Of a stretch of DNA of 50,849 nucleotides, positions 33,767-44,100 are shown piece by piece. Numbering within the stretch: the stretch's first letter is position 1; the number at the start of each line of letters is the position of its first letter. Both the position numbers and the translations under genes were made by a program. Source of the stretch: Moorena sp. SS36440bin_2 (GTDB lineage: Bacteria; Cyanobacteriota; Cyanobacteriia; Cyanobacteriales; Coleofasciculaceae); assembly GCA_011524395.1 (NCBI GenBank), contig WTKN01000382.1, positions 1 to 50,849 of the forward strand, given 5' to 3'. Below the pieces are notes generated by a model. The model made no database searches and was not told the DNA's origin. It saw only the letters and a program-made list of their open reading frames with translations.

Positions 33767-34414
33767 ATGGGAAAAAAACGGTCTTATCAGGAAAAATTTA
33801 AAGAAGAGATAGCTGGGCTGATTGATGGGATTGATCTATCGGATTTGCAGAAGCGGTTTATCAAAGCTCGCTGGCTCGACCAAGTGTTGTGGTTAGACAA
33901 GCGAGCAAATCAGTGTCGCAAGCACCATTATGCCCTGCGAATGCTCACCATTATCGGAGGGATAATTGTTCCGGCTTTAGTCGGTATCAACAGCAGCGAC
34001 GGTCAAATCAGAGTGGCTCTGGGTTGGACTGCCTTTGGACTGAGTCAGGTAGTGGCAATTAGCGCCGCTTTAGAAGAGCTATTTCAATATGGGAAACACT
34101 ACACTCAGTATCGCAACACAGCAGAAGCCATGAAGATAGAAGGCTGGCATTTTCTTCAGTTAAGTGGACCTTACCGACGTCTAGAAAAGCACACCCAGGC
34201 ATTTACCGATTTTTCCTCCCGTGTAGAGGAGCTGATTAGGAAAGATGTAGAAGGATACATCAGCGAGGTTCAGCACGACCAGGAAAAGGGCAGGGAGCAA
34301 ACAGAGTTCCTATCTCAAAATCCAACTCAAAACCCAACTCAAAACCCAACTCAAAACCCAGGTATGGCTGAGTCACAACTCAACGAACAATTACAACAGG
34401 CAGCGATTCGATAA
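33767..34414 (+). CDS. DUF4231 (SLATT-type) two-TM protein, C-terminally truncated copy
   Basis: The 215-residue protein carries a complete DUF4231 domain (about residues 25-165) with two TM helices at 56-74 and 82-102 and a conserved KHYTQYRNTAEAMKIEGWHFLQLSGPY segment. I recall DUF4231 as part of the SLATT superfamily of predicted two-TM, membrane-acting effectors. The protein ends after a short QNPT repeat. Compared with the copy at 39367, a GAA codon has become TAA (34412-34414), removing the linker and the GH19 domain. The DNA beyond is a decaying remnant with a MITE in it. The membrane domain itself is intact, so it may still act. It is followed by the first TIR-WD40 gene. Confidence 0.88.
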   Translation: MGKKRSYQEKFKEEIAGLIDGIDLSDLQKRFIKARWLDQVLWLDKRANQCRKHHYALRMLTIIGGIIVPALVGINSSDGQIRVALGWTAFGLSQVVAISAALEELFQYGKHYTQYRNTAEAMKIEGWHFLQLSGPYRRLEKHTQAFTDFSSRVEELIRKDVEGYISEVQHDQEKGREQTEFLSQNPTQNPTQNPTQNPGMAESQLNEQLQQAAIR

Positions 34415-34800
34415 GCCAGCCAATTCCCAAATGATTACCCCATCTGAGGCAGGGCTGTTTCTTGCGTCGGACTCAAATGCGATTGGTGGGGAGATAAGGA
34501 GATAAGGAGATAAGGAGATAGGGGGAATTTTTAGTCATCTCAAGGTATTGTTAACCTTAAAAAAACCTTCTCTCCATCACCCCACCTGCCTTTCAACCGA
34601 TTGAATTTACAATTTATTCATGAGCAATGTTACAGCCCTGCCATCTGAGGGGGTAATCCTGGTAATCCCTCAAAGATGTCCAGACTTATCTGCCAGACGT
34701 GCTGGGTGGTCTTGAGGAAAAGAAAATTTTAGATAAGCTAACCTTGATTGCTGCGATCGCTACTATCAGTTGACTGCTGAATGCTAAGCAGCTAATGGTA
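34415..34800 (+). pseudogene. remnant of the GH19 region lost from DUF4231 copy 1
   Basis: Past the stop codon the DNA still matches the intact copy in pieces. 34415-34449 matches the linker start. A MITE interrupts at 34450-34640. 34650-34666 matches ggtaa.cctggtaatcc. After a deletion of roughly 410 bp, 34668-34768 matches the start of the GH19 region (tcaaagatgtccagacttat through gcgatcgctactatc). A second deletion joins this to the tgactgctga / gcagctaatgg segment found after the intact gene. The GH19 active-site codons are gone. Confidence 0.85.
34450..34640. mobile_element. 191-bp MITE with 8-10 bp target duplication, empty site present in the paralogous copy
   Basis: The inverted ends cagggctgt and acagccctg bound the element. 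The direct repeat ccatctgagg (34440-34449 and 34641-34650) flanks it; one base on each side can be assigned either way. Removing the element and one repeat restores a stretch that aligns without a gap to the intact copy at about 40033-40061. A ggagataa octamer array lies inside (about 34490-34523). The cagggctgttt end resembles ISAs1-type ends, a recalled similarity only. Confidence 0.85.
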
Positions 34801-34914
34801 AAACTGTTACGTTAGTGAAATGTTAGGGAATTATATAACTATAGGTTCCGAGACTTGTGAGCCCAAGTTTCTCTCCAATAGTTATATTGAACCCTACTGC
34901 ACTACCCAACTTCC

Positions 34915-37900
34915 ATGAAGACTTTTTTCGATGCCTTCATCTCTTACGGACGAGCTGATAGCAAAGTATTTGCTACCAAACTACACCAACGATTAACCGA
35001 ACTTGGTTTCAGAATCTGGTTTGACCAACAGGATATTCCTCTAGGTGTAGACTTCCAAAATCAAATTGATGATGGCATTGAAAAATCCCATAACTTCTTG
35101 TTTATTCTTGCTCCTCATTCAGTCAAATCTGCCTATTGTCTCAAAGAGATTCAACTCGCCGTTAAACTCAACAAACGCATCATCCCTCTACTCCATGTTG
35201 AACCTACGGATTGTTGGGATAAGATGCATCCAATTATCCAACAAATTAACTGGGTCTATTTTCGAGATAATACAGAGGATTTTGAAACATCCTTGGCTGG
35301 GTTACTCCAGGTAATCCACCATCAAAGTGATTACGTCAGACAACATACGGAAATTTTAGTCAAGGCATTGGAGTGGTCTAGACATCAAAAACAAACCAAC
35401 TACTTGTTAATTGGAGAAGAGCGAAAACAGGCTCAATCTTGGCTAAAAGTTAGGTTTGATGATCAGCAACCTCCTTGTGTTCCTACAGACCTACAGTGTG
35501 AGTTGATTTGTGAAAGCACCAAGAATTCCAATAACCTTTTGACCCACGTGTTGATCTGCTACGCCGATCAAGATAAGTCGGTGATGGAGAAAATTGCTAA
35601 AACCTTAATGCGGAAAAGCTTCACGGTTTGGACGAATAAGACCGATATTGAAACCGGTACTCCATTCCAAGACGTAATCAATCAAGGCATTGAGGGAGCT
35701 GATAACCTAGTCTACTTAATCTCACCTGCTTCCGTGACATCAGACTATTGTCAGCAAGAAATCACCCACGCCTTGGACAACAACAAACGAATTATTCCCC
35801 TCTTAATTGAATCCACAGAACTAGAGGGCATCCCTCCCCAGATCAGAGGGCTACAATTTATTGATTTTACTACCTATAATGATGAAGATAAATACCGGAT
35901 TGAGGCTGACAAACTGATTAAGGTATTGCATCAGGATGAGCGCTACTACGAAGACCATAAGACCTTATTAGTAAAGGCGATTAAATGGAAAAAACAAAAT
36001 CGTAATCCCAGTATTTTACTGCGGGGATACAATTTGCGATATTATGAAACTTGGCTCACTATTAATCAGCAACGTAGCCTTCATCCTCCCCTACCCCTTC
36101 ATCACGAATTTATTACTGAAAGTAGCGCTCAAATTACCTCATCCTCTATAGAGGTGTTTATCTCCTATTCCCGAGCAGATTCCGATTTTGCCCGTCAGTT
36201 AAACGAGGCACTCCAGATGCAGGGAAAAACGACTTGGTTTGACCAAGAAAGCATTCCTCCAGGAAGTGATTTTAAGCAGGAAATATATCGGGGTATTGAA
36301 AATTGTGACAACTTTTTATTTATTATTTCCCCTCGCTCAGTGAATTCACCCTATTGTGCAGATGAGGTGGAATACGCCCAGAGTTTAAATAAACGGTTTG
36401 TGACCATATTACATCACGAAGTAGCAGCAAACCTGTTACATCCGGCATTAGCTAAAATACAGTGGATAGACTTTAGAAATTATGGGGGAGATTTTAATAC
36501 CAATTTCAGTGAATTGATCAGAACCCTAGATACTGACCGAGACCATGTCCATAAGCATACCAAGTTGTCTCAGCGCTCATTAGAATGGGAAAAAAACCAC
36601 AAAACTCTTGACTTGCTGTTGCGGGGAATTGAGTTTTCCATTGCCGAAAAGTGGTTCTTGGAAGCTAAGCAAGATCATAAATATCCTCCCCCAAATCCTT
36701 TACAGAAGGAATTTTTTGAAGCCAGTAAAAACGCTATTGAAGCGGCAAAAGAAGCCGAAAAACAGCGACAAGCAGAAATCCTAGGGTTGCAGGAGGAACG
36801 TACAAAGGAAGCAAAAGCACGATTAGCAGAATACAAGAAAAGAGTTAGACAACAAAAATTATTGATTGTCGGAGTCATTCTAGCATTTGTAGCGGCTGTT
36901 GGCACTATTATCTATCAAATTAAACAAAAGAAGGTGGCTAACCATAACTTTCAACTTTTTATAATAAACAATCTTCTCTCAGAAGCAAAGGAGTCTTTAC
37001 CAGAAAACCATAAAAACCCTACTATGGCTTTACGCCTTGCCGAGGCTGCTTATAAGATTAACAAGAAAGAGCCTCAGGCTTTAGAAGTACTTAGTAGAGT
37101 CTACCATTCAGCAATTCATAACCGCTCCTTTTTTTACTATGCCAATATGGGACATAAAAGGGCTGTGACTAGTGCAGTATTCTCGCCGGATGGTAGTATA
37201 ATTCTCACCGCTTCAAAGGATAAAACAGCAAAATTGTGGAATCTCAAGGGCAAGAAAATCAAGAGCTTAGACAAACATTCTGCTAGGGTTAATTCTGCTG
37301 TATTTTCCCCAGATGGCAACACAATAGTGACTACCTCAGAGGATAAAACAGCTAAGTTGTGGGATAAGGAAGGCAATTTGCTCAATACCTTACAAAGGCA
37401 TGATTGCAATCCCAACAGTCAGTGCAGCGTTTCATCTGCCGTCTTTTCCCCAGATGGTCAGACAATTATCACCGCTTCTGATGATAAGACGGCTACATTA
37501 TGGAATAAACAGGGAAAACTAATTAATACCTTGAGGGGGCACAAAGATATCGTCGTCTCTGCGGTCTTTTCTCCTGATGGTCAGACAATTCTCACCGCTT
37601 CTGAGGACAAAACTGCGAAATTATGGGATAACGATGGTAATTTGATCACAACTCTAAATCAGGATAGGGGTCTTACCTCTGCGATATTTTCTCCCGACGG
37701 AACTAAAATTATCACTACCAGTAAAGATAAGACAGCTAAGTTGTGGAAACAAAATGGCAAGCTGATCAAACTATTGAAGGGACATACCAGTTGGGTTAAT
37801 TCAGCTTTCTTTTCCAAAGACGGTAAAATTATTACCGCTTCTGAAGATGGCACTGCTAACTTATGGGATAAGGATGGAAAATTAATTAAAACCTTGAAGG

Positions 37901-39117
37901 GACATTCAGAGCCAGTAAAAAAAGCCTTGTTTTCCCCAGACGGTAAAAAGATTATTACCGTTAGTGATGATGATACTGCCAAAATTTGGGATTTGGATGG
38001 AAATCTTTTCGCTAATTTAATCGCTCATAAATTATCGGTTACCACTGCAGCGTTTTCTCCCAATGGAAAAACAATTATTACCGCCTCTGATGACACGACA
38101 GTAAAGTTATGGGATATCCAACAACCCGTTAATTCTAGTTTGATTAGAAATTCTAGTTTTCAACATTCAGCACCTGTGAATTCTGCTGTGTTTTATCCTA
38201 ACGGCACAAAAATATTGATAGCCACTACCGATAAAAAGCCTTATTCATGGAATCTGAGCGTAAAATTGCTCAAGCAACTTCCTTATGACTGTGATATCCC
38301 GAAGAACTGTGCTGTAACAGCAGCTTTCTCCCCTAATGGTAACTATGGCGATCGCCTGATCATGGATATTAATTTACATGATAACTATAATAACTTAACG
38401 ATATTCGGTAGCAGTGGTGCTAAATTTGCCAGCTTTTCCGAAGATGACCAGCAAATTTTCACTACCTCTGACGATCACACTGCCAAGTTATGGGATTTTA
38501 GTGGCAGTAAACTTATAGAAATATCAGCAGAAAAAGGACACAAGGGGGTAGTTAATTCCGCTGTCCTATCTCCTAACCGCCAGCAAATCCTTACGGCTTC
38601 TAACGATGGACTGGCGAAGTTGTGGAACTTGAACGGAGAAATCATTACTAATTTTAAAGGACATACCGATGCTGTTAATTCCGCCGTCTTTTCCCCTGAT
38701 GGTAAAACAATTCTGACCGCTTCAGCAGATGACACGATAAAGCTGTGGGATTTGAATGGAAAATTGATCCGAACTTTTCCAGAAGACCCCAGTCAAGGAC
38801 ATATGTTCGATGTTAATTCAGCGGTGTTTTCTCCCGATGGTAAAACAATTCTCTCTGCTTCTGACGATAAAACTGCCAAGTTGTGGGATTTAAAGGGTAA
38901 ATTAATCCTGGAGATGAAAGACCTTACTCCTGCTGCTGTGAACTCTGCCGTGTTTTCTCCCGATGGCACCAAAATCCTCACTGCTTCACGCAATGGCACT
39001 GTCAGCGTGTGGCTCAAGCCGAAGGATATTGTTGAGTGGTTGAAAACAGCTAACATTTATCAGCTCTCATCAGAAGATCGCAAGGAATTTGGTATAAAGG
39101 ACAGCGATCCTAGATAA
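34915..39117 (+). CDS. triple-TIR, TM, WD40-repeat protein (copy 1)
   Basis: The 1400-residue protein starts with three TIR domains: about 3-95 (FDAFISYGRADS), 208-300 (THVLICYADQD) and 411-505 (EVFISYSRADS). Each keeps the candidate NADase Glu in the YC..E motif (E78, E282, E484). Each is followed by a helical spacer ending in LLRG/LLIG..AQ.WL. A charged coiled coil lies at 605-648, one TM helix at about 649-668, then fourteen WD40 repeats from about 740 to 1370. Basic residues lie on both sides of the TM helix, so the propeller side is uncertain. The first 861 bp match copy 2 except one silent base. A 16-residue segment of one blade present in copy 2 is missing here. The gene lies about 500 bp after the DUF4231 gene, with no clear ribosome site. 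Confidence 0.93.
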   Translation: MKTFFDAFISYGRADSKVFATKLHQRLTELGFRIWFDQQDIPLGVDFQNQIDDGIEKSHNFLFILAPHSVKSAYCLKEIQLAVKLNKRIIPLLHVEPTDCWDKMHPIIQQINWVYFRDNTEDFETSLAGLLQVIHHQSDYVRQHTEILVKALEWSRHQKQTNYLLIGEERKQAQSWLKVRFDDQQPPCVPTDLQCELICESTKNSNNLLTHVLICYADQDKSVMEKIAKTLMRKSFTVWTNKTDIETGTPFQDVINQGIEGADNLVYLISPASVTSDYCQQEITHALDNNKRIIPLLIESTELEGIPPQIRGLQFIDFTTYNDEDKYRIEADKLIKVLHQDERYYEDHKTLLVKAIKWKKQNRNPSILLRGYNLRYYETWLTINQQRSLHPPLPLHHEFITESSAQITSSSIEVFISYSRADSDFARQLNEALQMQGKTTWFDQESIPPGSDFKQEIYRGIENCDNFLFIISPRSVNSPYCADEVEYAQSLNKRFVTILHHEVAANLLHPALAKIQWIDFRNYGGDFNTNFSELIRTLDTDRDHVHKHTKLSQRSLEWEKNHKTLDLLLRGIEFSIAEKWFLEAKQDHKYPPPNPLQKEFFEASKNAIEAAKEAEKQRQAEILGLQEERTKEAKARLAEYKKRVRQQKLLIVGVILAFVAAVGTIIYQIKQKKVANHNFQLFIINNLLSEAKESLPENHKNPTMALRLAEAAYKINKKEPQALEVLSRVYHSAIHNRSFFYYANMGHKRAVTSAVFSPDGSIILTASKDKTAKLWNLKGKKIKSLDKHSARVNSAVFSPDGNTIVTTSEDKTAKLWDKEGNLLNTLQRHDCNPNSQCSVSSAVFSPDGQTIITASDDKTATLWNKQGKLINTLRGHKDIVVSAVFSPDGQTILTASEDKTAKLWDNDGNLITTLNQDRGLTSAIFSPDGTKIITTSKDKTAKLWKQNGKLIKLLKGHTSWVNSAFFSKDGKIITASEDGTANLWDKDGKLIKTLKGHSEPVKKALFSPDGKKIITVSDDDTAKIWDLDGNLFANLIAHKLSVTTAAFSPNGKTIITASDDTTVKLWDIQQPVNSSLIRNSSFQHSAPVNSAVFYPNGTKILIATTDKKPYSWNLSVKLLKQLPYDCDIPKNCAVTAAFSPNGNYGDRLIMDINLHDNYNNLTIFGSSGAKFASFSEDDQQIFTTSDDHTAKLWDFSGSKLIEISAEKGHKGVVNSAVLSPNRQQILTASNDGLAKLWNLNGEIITNFKGHTDAVNSAVFSPDGKTILTASADDTIKLWDLNGKLIRTFPEDPSQGHMFDVNSAVFSPDGKTILSASDDKTAKLWDLKGKLILEMKDLTPAAVNSAVFSPDGTKILTASRNGTVSVWLKPKDIVEWLKTANIYQLSSEDRKEFGIKDSDPR

Positions 39118-39150
39118 AATCCTACTGATGTGAAATACCCTTATTTATCG

Positions 39151-39366
39151 TTATCAAAAAAAGGGAGTATTTCCCAGATTAAACTATACTCGAAACTTGA
39201 GCATTTGTCCTTATCCACTTTGCAATAATTCCCGGTTATAACTGGGGTGATGAGTCCCCAAACACAATCCATACATGTACCTAACCCTTGTCAAGGTGTT
39301 TCTTTCATCCATAACAGTGGGGTATAGGTCTGGGGAATCCTCTCAAGTAAACAGGACGAGTGAATC
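39151..39366 (+). promoter_or_regulatory. conserved leader of the duplicated cassette (unit 2)
   Basis: Matches 33556-33766 with scattered substitutions and small indels. The last 50 bp before the ATG (ggtctggggaatcctctcaa then gtaaacaggacgagtgaatc) are identical in both units. Confidence 0.45.
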
Positions 39367-40971
39367 ATGGGAAAAAAACGGTCTTATCAGGAAAAATTTA
39401 AAGAAGAGATAGCTGGGCTGATTGATGGGATTGATCTATCGGATTTGCAGAAGCGGTTTATCAAAGCTCGCTGGCTCGACCAAGTGTTGTGGTTAGACAA
39501 GCGAGCAAATCAGTGTCGCAACCACTATTATGCCCTGCGAATGATGACCATTATCGGAGGCGTAATTGTTCCGGCTTTAGTCGGTATCAACAGCAGCGAC
39601 GGTAAAATCAGAGTAGCCTTGGGTTGGACTGCCTTTGGACTGAGTCAGGTAGTGGCAATTAGCGCCGCTGTAGAGGAGCTATTTCAATATGGGAAACACT
39701 ACACTCAGTATCGCAACACCGCAGAAGCCATGAAGATAGAAGGCTGGCAATTTCTTCAGTTAAGCGGACCTTACCGACGTGTAGAAAACCACACCCAGGC
39801 ATTTACCCAGTTTTCCTCCCGTGTAGAGGTGCTGATCAGGAAAGATGTAGAAGGATACATCAGCGAGCTTGAGCACGACCAGGAACAGGCCAGGGAGCAA
39901 ACAGAGTTAATCCTATCTCAAAACATAACTCAAAACCCAGGTCCAAACCTAACTCCAAACCTAGGTATGGCTCCGTCAGAACCCAACGAACAATTACAAC
40001 AGCAACCGATTCCAGAAGCCAGCCAATTCCCAAATGATTTCCCCCTCAGAGGGGGTAACCCTGGTAATCCCTTTCCTCAGGAATTTGACCCAAGCAATAC
40101 CTTTAATGCTCCAGCCAATCCCTCTGCTAACGATATCCCCAGAATCTGGCAGGAAGAAGACGGGGATGAGTTTGTTCATCCTAGCCAAATCAAAGGCAAT
40201 GGTTTCAAAACCAGCAGTAATGGCGGAACTCCTTCCATGGTCTTATTGGATGATTTAGCAACCTCAGCCTCAAACAACACTCCCATGGTTTGGCAAGAAG
40301 AGGATGAGGATGAGTTGACTGAAGCTAACCAACTCGAACAACTCGAAAGCACTCCCTTAACCGAAAACAACAACCATGACCTGACTCCTCCAACTCAGGA
40401 CTCTCAGGATTCCGTCCCCTGTCGAGCCGAATCCGATTTTGTAACCCCGTCAGTAGTTGCGGATATTCTCAAGTGTCCCCTCAAAGATGTCCAGACTTAT
40501 CTACCAGAGGTGCTGGCTGGTCTTGAGGAAAAGAAGATTTTAGATAAGCTAACCTTGATTGCTGCGATCGCTACTATCGGTGTCGAAACCGGTGGTTTCC
40601 GTACTATCAATGAATACGGTAATGCCAAATACTTCACCAAAATGTACGAAGGTCGCAAAGACTTGGGCAATACCCAACCAGGAGATGGAGCCCGCTATCA
40701 TGGGCGCGGCTTTATTCAAATTACCGGTCGGGCTAACTACAGGGACTACGGCCAAAAAATTGGTCTAGGCAGCACCTTAGAAAAAAATCCGGAACTTGCC
40801 CTCAAGCCCAAAATTGCTGCTCAAATTTTAGCCTGCTATTTCTTAGACCGCAAGGTGTATCAAGCAGCCAGAGATGGAGACTGGCGCAAAGTCCGCAGGC
40901 TAGTCAATGGAGGCTACAACGGTTGGGAACAGTTCTATACCTTTGTCCAACGAGCTGAGCAGATGCTTTAA
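39367..40971 (+). CDS. DUF4231 (SLATT-type) two-TM protein fused to a GH19 lysozyme/chitinase-like domain
   Basis: The 534-residue fusion protein has two TM helices at 56-74 and 82-102 in a DUF4231 domain (25-165). A Pro/Asn/Glu-rich linker follows at about 170-345, containing a twice-repeated motif (IPRIWQEEDGDEF and TPMVWQEEDEDEL). The C-terminal domain (about 360-534) is GH19-like: SVVADILKCPLKDVQTYLPEV, then IGVETGGF with candidate catalytic E407, YEGRKDLGNTQPGDG with E428, YHGRGFIQITGRANY, and RRLVNGGYNGW. GH19 domains in bacteria and phages often cleave peptidoglycan. The basic N-terminus puts both termini in the cytoplasm, if positive-inside holds, so the hydrolase would reach the wall only after membrane damage (inference). 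The TIR-WD40 gene follows about 215 bp later. Confidence 0.9.
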   Translation: MGKKRSYQEKFKEEIAGLIDGIDLSDLQKRFIKARWLDQVLWLDKRANQCRNHYYALRMMTIIGGVIVPALVGINSSDGKIRVALGWTAFGLSQVVAISAAVEELFQYGKHYTQYRNTAEAMKIEGWQFLQLSGPYRRVENHTQAFTQFSSRVEVLIRKDVEGYISELEHDQEQAREQTELILSQNITQNPGPNLTPNLGMAPSEPNEQLQQQPIPEASQFPNDFPLRGGNPGNPFPQEFDPSNTFNAPANPSANDIPRIWQEEDGDEFVHPSQIKGNGFKTSSNGGTPSMVLLDDLATSASNNTPMVWQEEDEDELTEANQLEQLESTPLTENNNHDLTPPTQDSQDSVPCRAESDFVTPSVVADILKCPLKDVQTYLPEVLAGLEEKKILDKLTLIAAIATIGVETGGFRTINEYGNAKYFTKMYEGRKDLGNTQPGDGARYHGRGFIQITGRANYRDYGQKIGLGSTLEKNPELALKPKIAAQILACYFLDRKVYQAARDGDWRKVRRLVNGGYNGWEQFYTFVQRAEQML

Positions 40972-41186
40972 TTTTATAGACCAAAATACTCAGGGGATGC
41001 AGCCTAGTGTAAACAGTAAGCTGACTGCTGACTGCTCACTGCTGACTGCTGACTGCTTAGCAGCTAATGGTAAAACTGTTACCTTAGTATAACCTTAGGG
41101 AATTCTATAACTGTAGGTTCTGAAACTTGTGAGCCCAAGTTCCCCTCAAATAGCTACTACCTAGAATCCCTACTTAACTACCAAAC

Positions 41187-44100
41187 ATGAAGACTTTTTT
41201 CGATGCCTTCATCTCCTACGGACGAGCTGATAGCAAAGTATTTGCTACCAAACTACACCAACGATTAACCGAACTTGGTTTCAGAATCTGGTTTGACCAA
41301 CAGGATATTCCTCTAGGTGTAGACTTCCAAAATCAAATTGATGATGGCATTGAAAAATCCCATAACTTCTTGTTTATTCTTGCTCCTCATTCAGTCAAAT
41401 CTGCCTATTGTCTCAAAGAGATTCAACTCGCCGTTAAACTCAACAAACGCATCATCCCTCTACTCCATGTTGAACCTACGGATTGTTGGGATAAGATGCA
41501 TCCAATTATCCAACAAATTAACTGGGTCTATTTTCGAGATAATACAGAGGATTTTGAAACATCCTTGGCTGGGTTACTCCAGGTAATCCACCATCAAAGT
41601 GATTACGTCAGACAACATACGGAAATTTTAGTCAAGGCATTGGAGTGGTCTAGACATCAAAAACAAACCAACTACTTGTTAATTGGAGAAGAGCGAAAAC
41701 AGGCTCAATCTTGGCTAAAAGTTAGGTTTGATGATCAGCAACCTCCTTGTGTTCCTACAGACCTACAGTGTGAGTTGATTTGTGAAAGCACCAAGAATTC
41801 CAATAACCTTTTGACCCACGTGTTGATCTGCTACGCCGATCAAGATAAGTCGGTGATGGAGAAAATTGCTAAAACCTTAATGCGGAAAAGCTTCACGGTT
41901 TGGACGAATAAGACCGATATTGAAACCGGTACTCCATTCCAAGACGTAATCAATCAAGGCATTGAGGGAGCTGATAACCTAGTCTACTTAATCTCACCTG
42001 CTTCCGTGACATCAGACTATTGTCAGCAAGAAATCACCCACGCCTTGGTTAACAACAAACGGATTATTCCCCTCTTGATTGAATCCACAGAACTAGAGGG
42101 CATCCCTCCCCAGATCAGAGCGTTACAATTTATTGACTTTACTACCTATAATAATGAAGTAAAATACCGCATTGATGCTGACAAACTGATTAAGGTATTG
42201 CATCAGGATGAGCCCTACTATGAAGACCATAAGAGGTTATTAGTAAAGGCGATTAAATGGAAAAATCAAAATCGTAATTCCAGCATTTTACTGCGGGGAT
42301 ACAATTTGCGATATTATCAAAATTGGCTCACTCTTAATCAGCAACGCAACTCTTATCCTCCCCTACCCCTTCATCACGAATTTATTACTGAAAGTAGCCA
42401 TCAAATCCCCTCATCCTCTTTAGAAGTATTTATCTCCTATTCCCGAGCAGATTCCGATTTTGCCCGTAAGTTAAACGAGGCACTCGAGATGCAGGGAAAA
42501 AGCACTTGGTTTGACCAAGAAAGTATTCCTCCAGGGAGTGATTTTAAGCAGGAAATATATCGGGGTATTGAAAATTCTGACAACTTTATATTTATCATTT
42601 CCCCTCGCTCAGTCAATTCACCCTATTGTGCAGATGAGGTGGAATACGCCCAGAGTTTAAATAAACGGTTTGTGACTATATTACATCACGAAGTAGCAGC
42701 AAAAGTGTTACATCCCGCATTAGCGAGGATACAGTGGATAGACTTTAGAAATTATCGGGGAGATTTTTATGCCAATTTCAGTGAATTGATCAGAACCCTA
42801 GATACTGACCGAGACCATGTGCATAACCACACCAAGTTGTCTCAGCGATCCTTGGAATGGGAAAAAAACTACAAAAGTCCTGACTTGCTGTTGCGGGGAA
42901 TTGAGTTTTCCATTGCCCAAAAGTGGTTATTGGAAGCTACGCAAGATCATAAATATCCTCCCCCAACTCCTTTACAGAAGGAATTTATTGAAGCTAGTAA
43001 CAACACTATTGAAGCGGCAAAAAAAGCCGAAAAACAGCGACAAGCAGAAATCTTACGGTTGCAGGAGGAACGTACAAAGGAAGCGAAAGCACGACTAGCA
43101 GAACAGAAGAAAAGAATTAGACAACAAAAATTATTGATTGTCGGAGTCATTATAGCATTGGTAGCGGCTGTTAGCACTCTTATCCTTGAAATTCAAGAAA
43201 AGAAGTTGGCTGAAAATAACCTCAAAATTGCTAAAGCCAAGCATCTTCTCTCAGAAGCAAAGACGTTTTTAAAACGACACCCGACGAAAGCTTTACGCAT
43301 TGCCGAGGCTGCTTATAAGATTGACAATACCCATCAAGTGCCTGAGGTTTCACAATTGCTGAGTATAGCCTACCATTCAGCAATTCATCGCCGCTTCTTT
43401 TTTTACTCTGCCAATATGCGACATAAAAGGGCTGTGACTAGTGCAGTATTCTCACCGGATGGTAGTAGAATTCTCACGGCTTCAGAGGATACCACAGCAA
43501 AATTGTGGAATATCAAGGGGGAGCGAATCAGTACCTTAGCCGGACATTCTGCTAGGGTTAATTCTGCTGTATTTTCCCCAGATGGTAATACAATAGTGAC
43601 TACCTCACAGGATAAAACGGCTAAGTTGTGGGATAAGGAAGGCAATTTGCTCAATACCTTACGAGGGCACGATTGCGTCCGCAACGGTCAGTGCCAGGTT
43701 AATTCTGCCGTCTTTTCGCCAGATGGTCAGACAATTCTCACCGCTTCTGATGATAATACGGCTAAATTATGGGATAAACAGGGACAACTAATTAAGACCT
43801 TGACCGGGCATAAAGATATCGTCGTCTCTGCGATCTTTTCTCCTGATGGTAATAAAATTCTCACCACTTCACGGGACAAAACTGCGAAATTATGGGATAA
43901 CGATGGGAATTTGATCACAACTCTAGATCAGGATAGCTGTTGGCATGTACATATAAAGGATTATCATTGCGGTCTTACCTCTGCGGTATTTTCTCCAGAC
44001 GGAACTAAAATTATTACTACCAGTAAAGATAAGACAGCTAAATTGTGGGACCACAATGGCGAGCTGATCAACATATTGAAGGGACATACCGGTTGGGTTA

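Larger units (their letters stand above)
33554..39117 (+). repeat. tandem segmental duplication, unit 1
   Basis: This is the first of two direct copies of a two-gene cassette with its upstream leader. Matching sequence begins about 210 bp before the DUF4231 gene (aaaaaagggtatta..., ccataacagtgg.gtatagg) and runs through the TIR-WD40 gene. The second copy is at 39151-45455. This unit has lost most of the GH19 part. Confidence 0.92.

Noticed and set aside
34320-34365. QNPT tandem repeat at the end of DUF4231 copy 1 as a separate domain
   Set aside because: A short in-frame slippage of aacccaactcaa units; copy 2 has a related but non-repeated segment.
37137-39056. Series of minus-strand frames of 80-110 codons within the TIR-WD40 genes
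   Set aside because: All read VRIVLPSGENTAE-type repeats, the complement of the WD40 FSPDG codons; they recur in copy 2 for the same reason.
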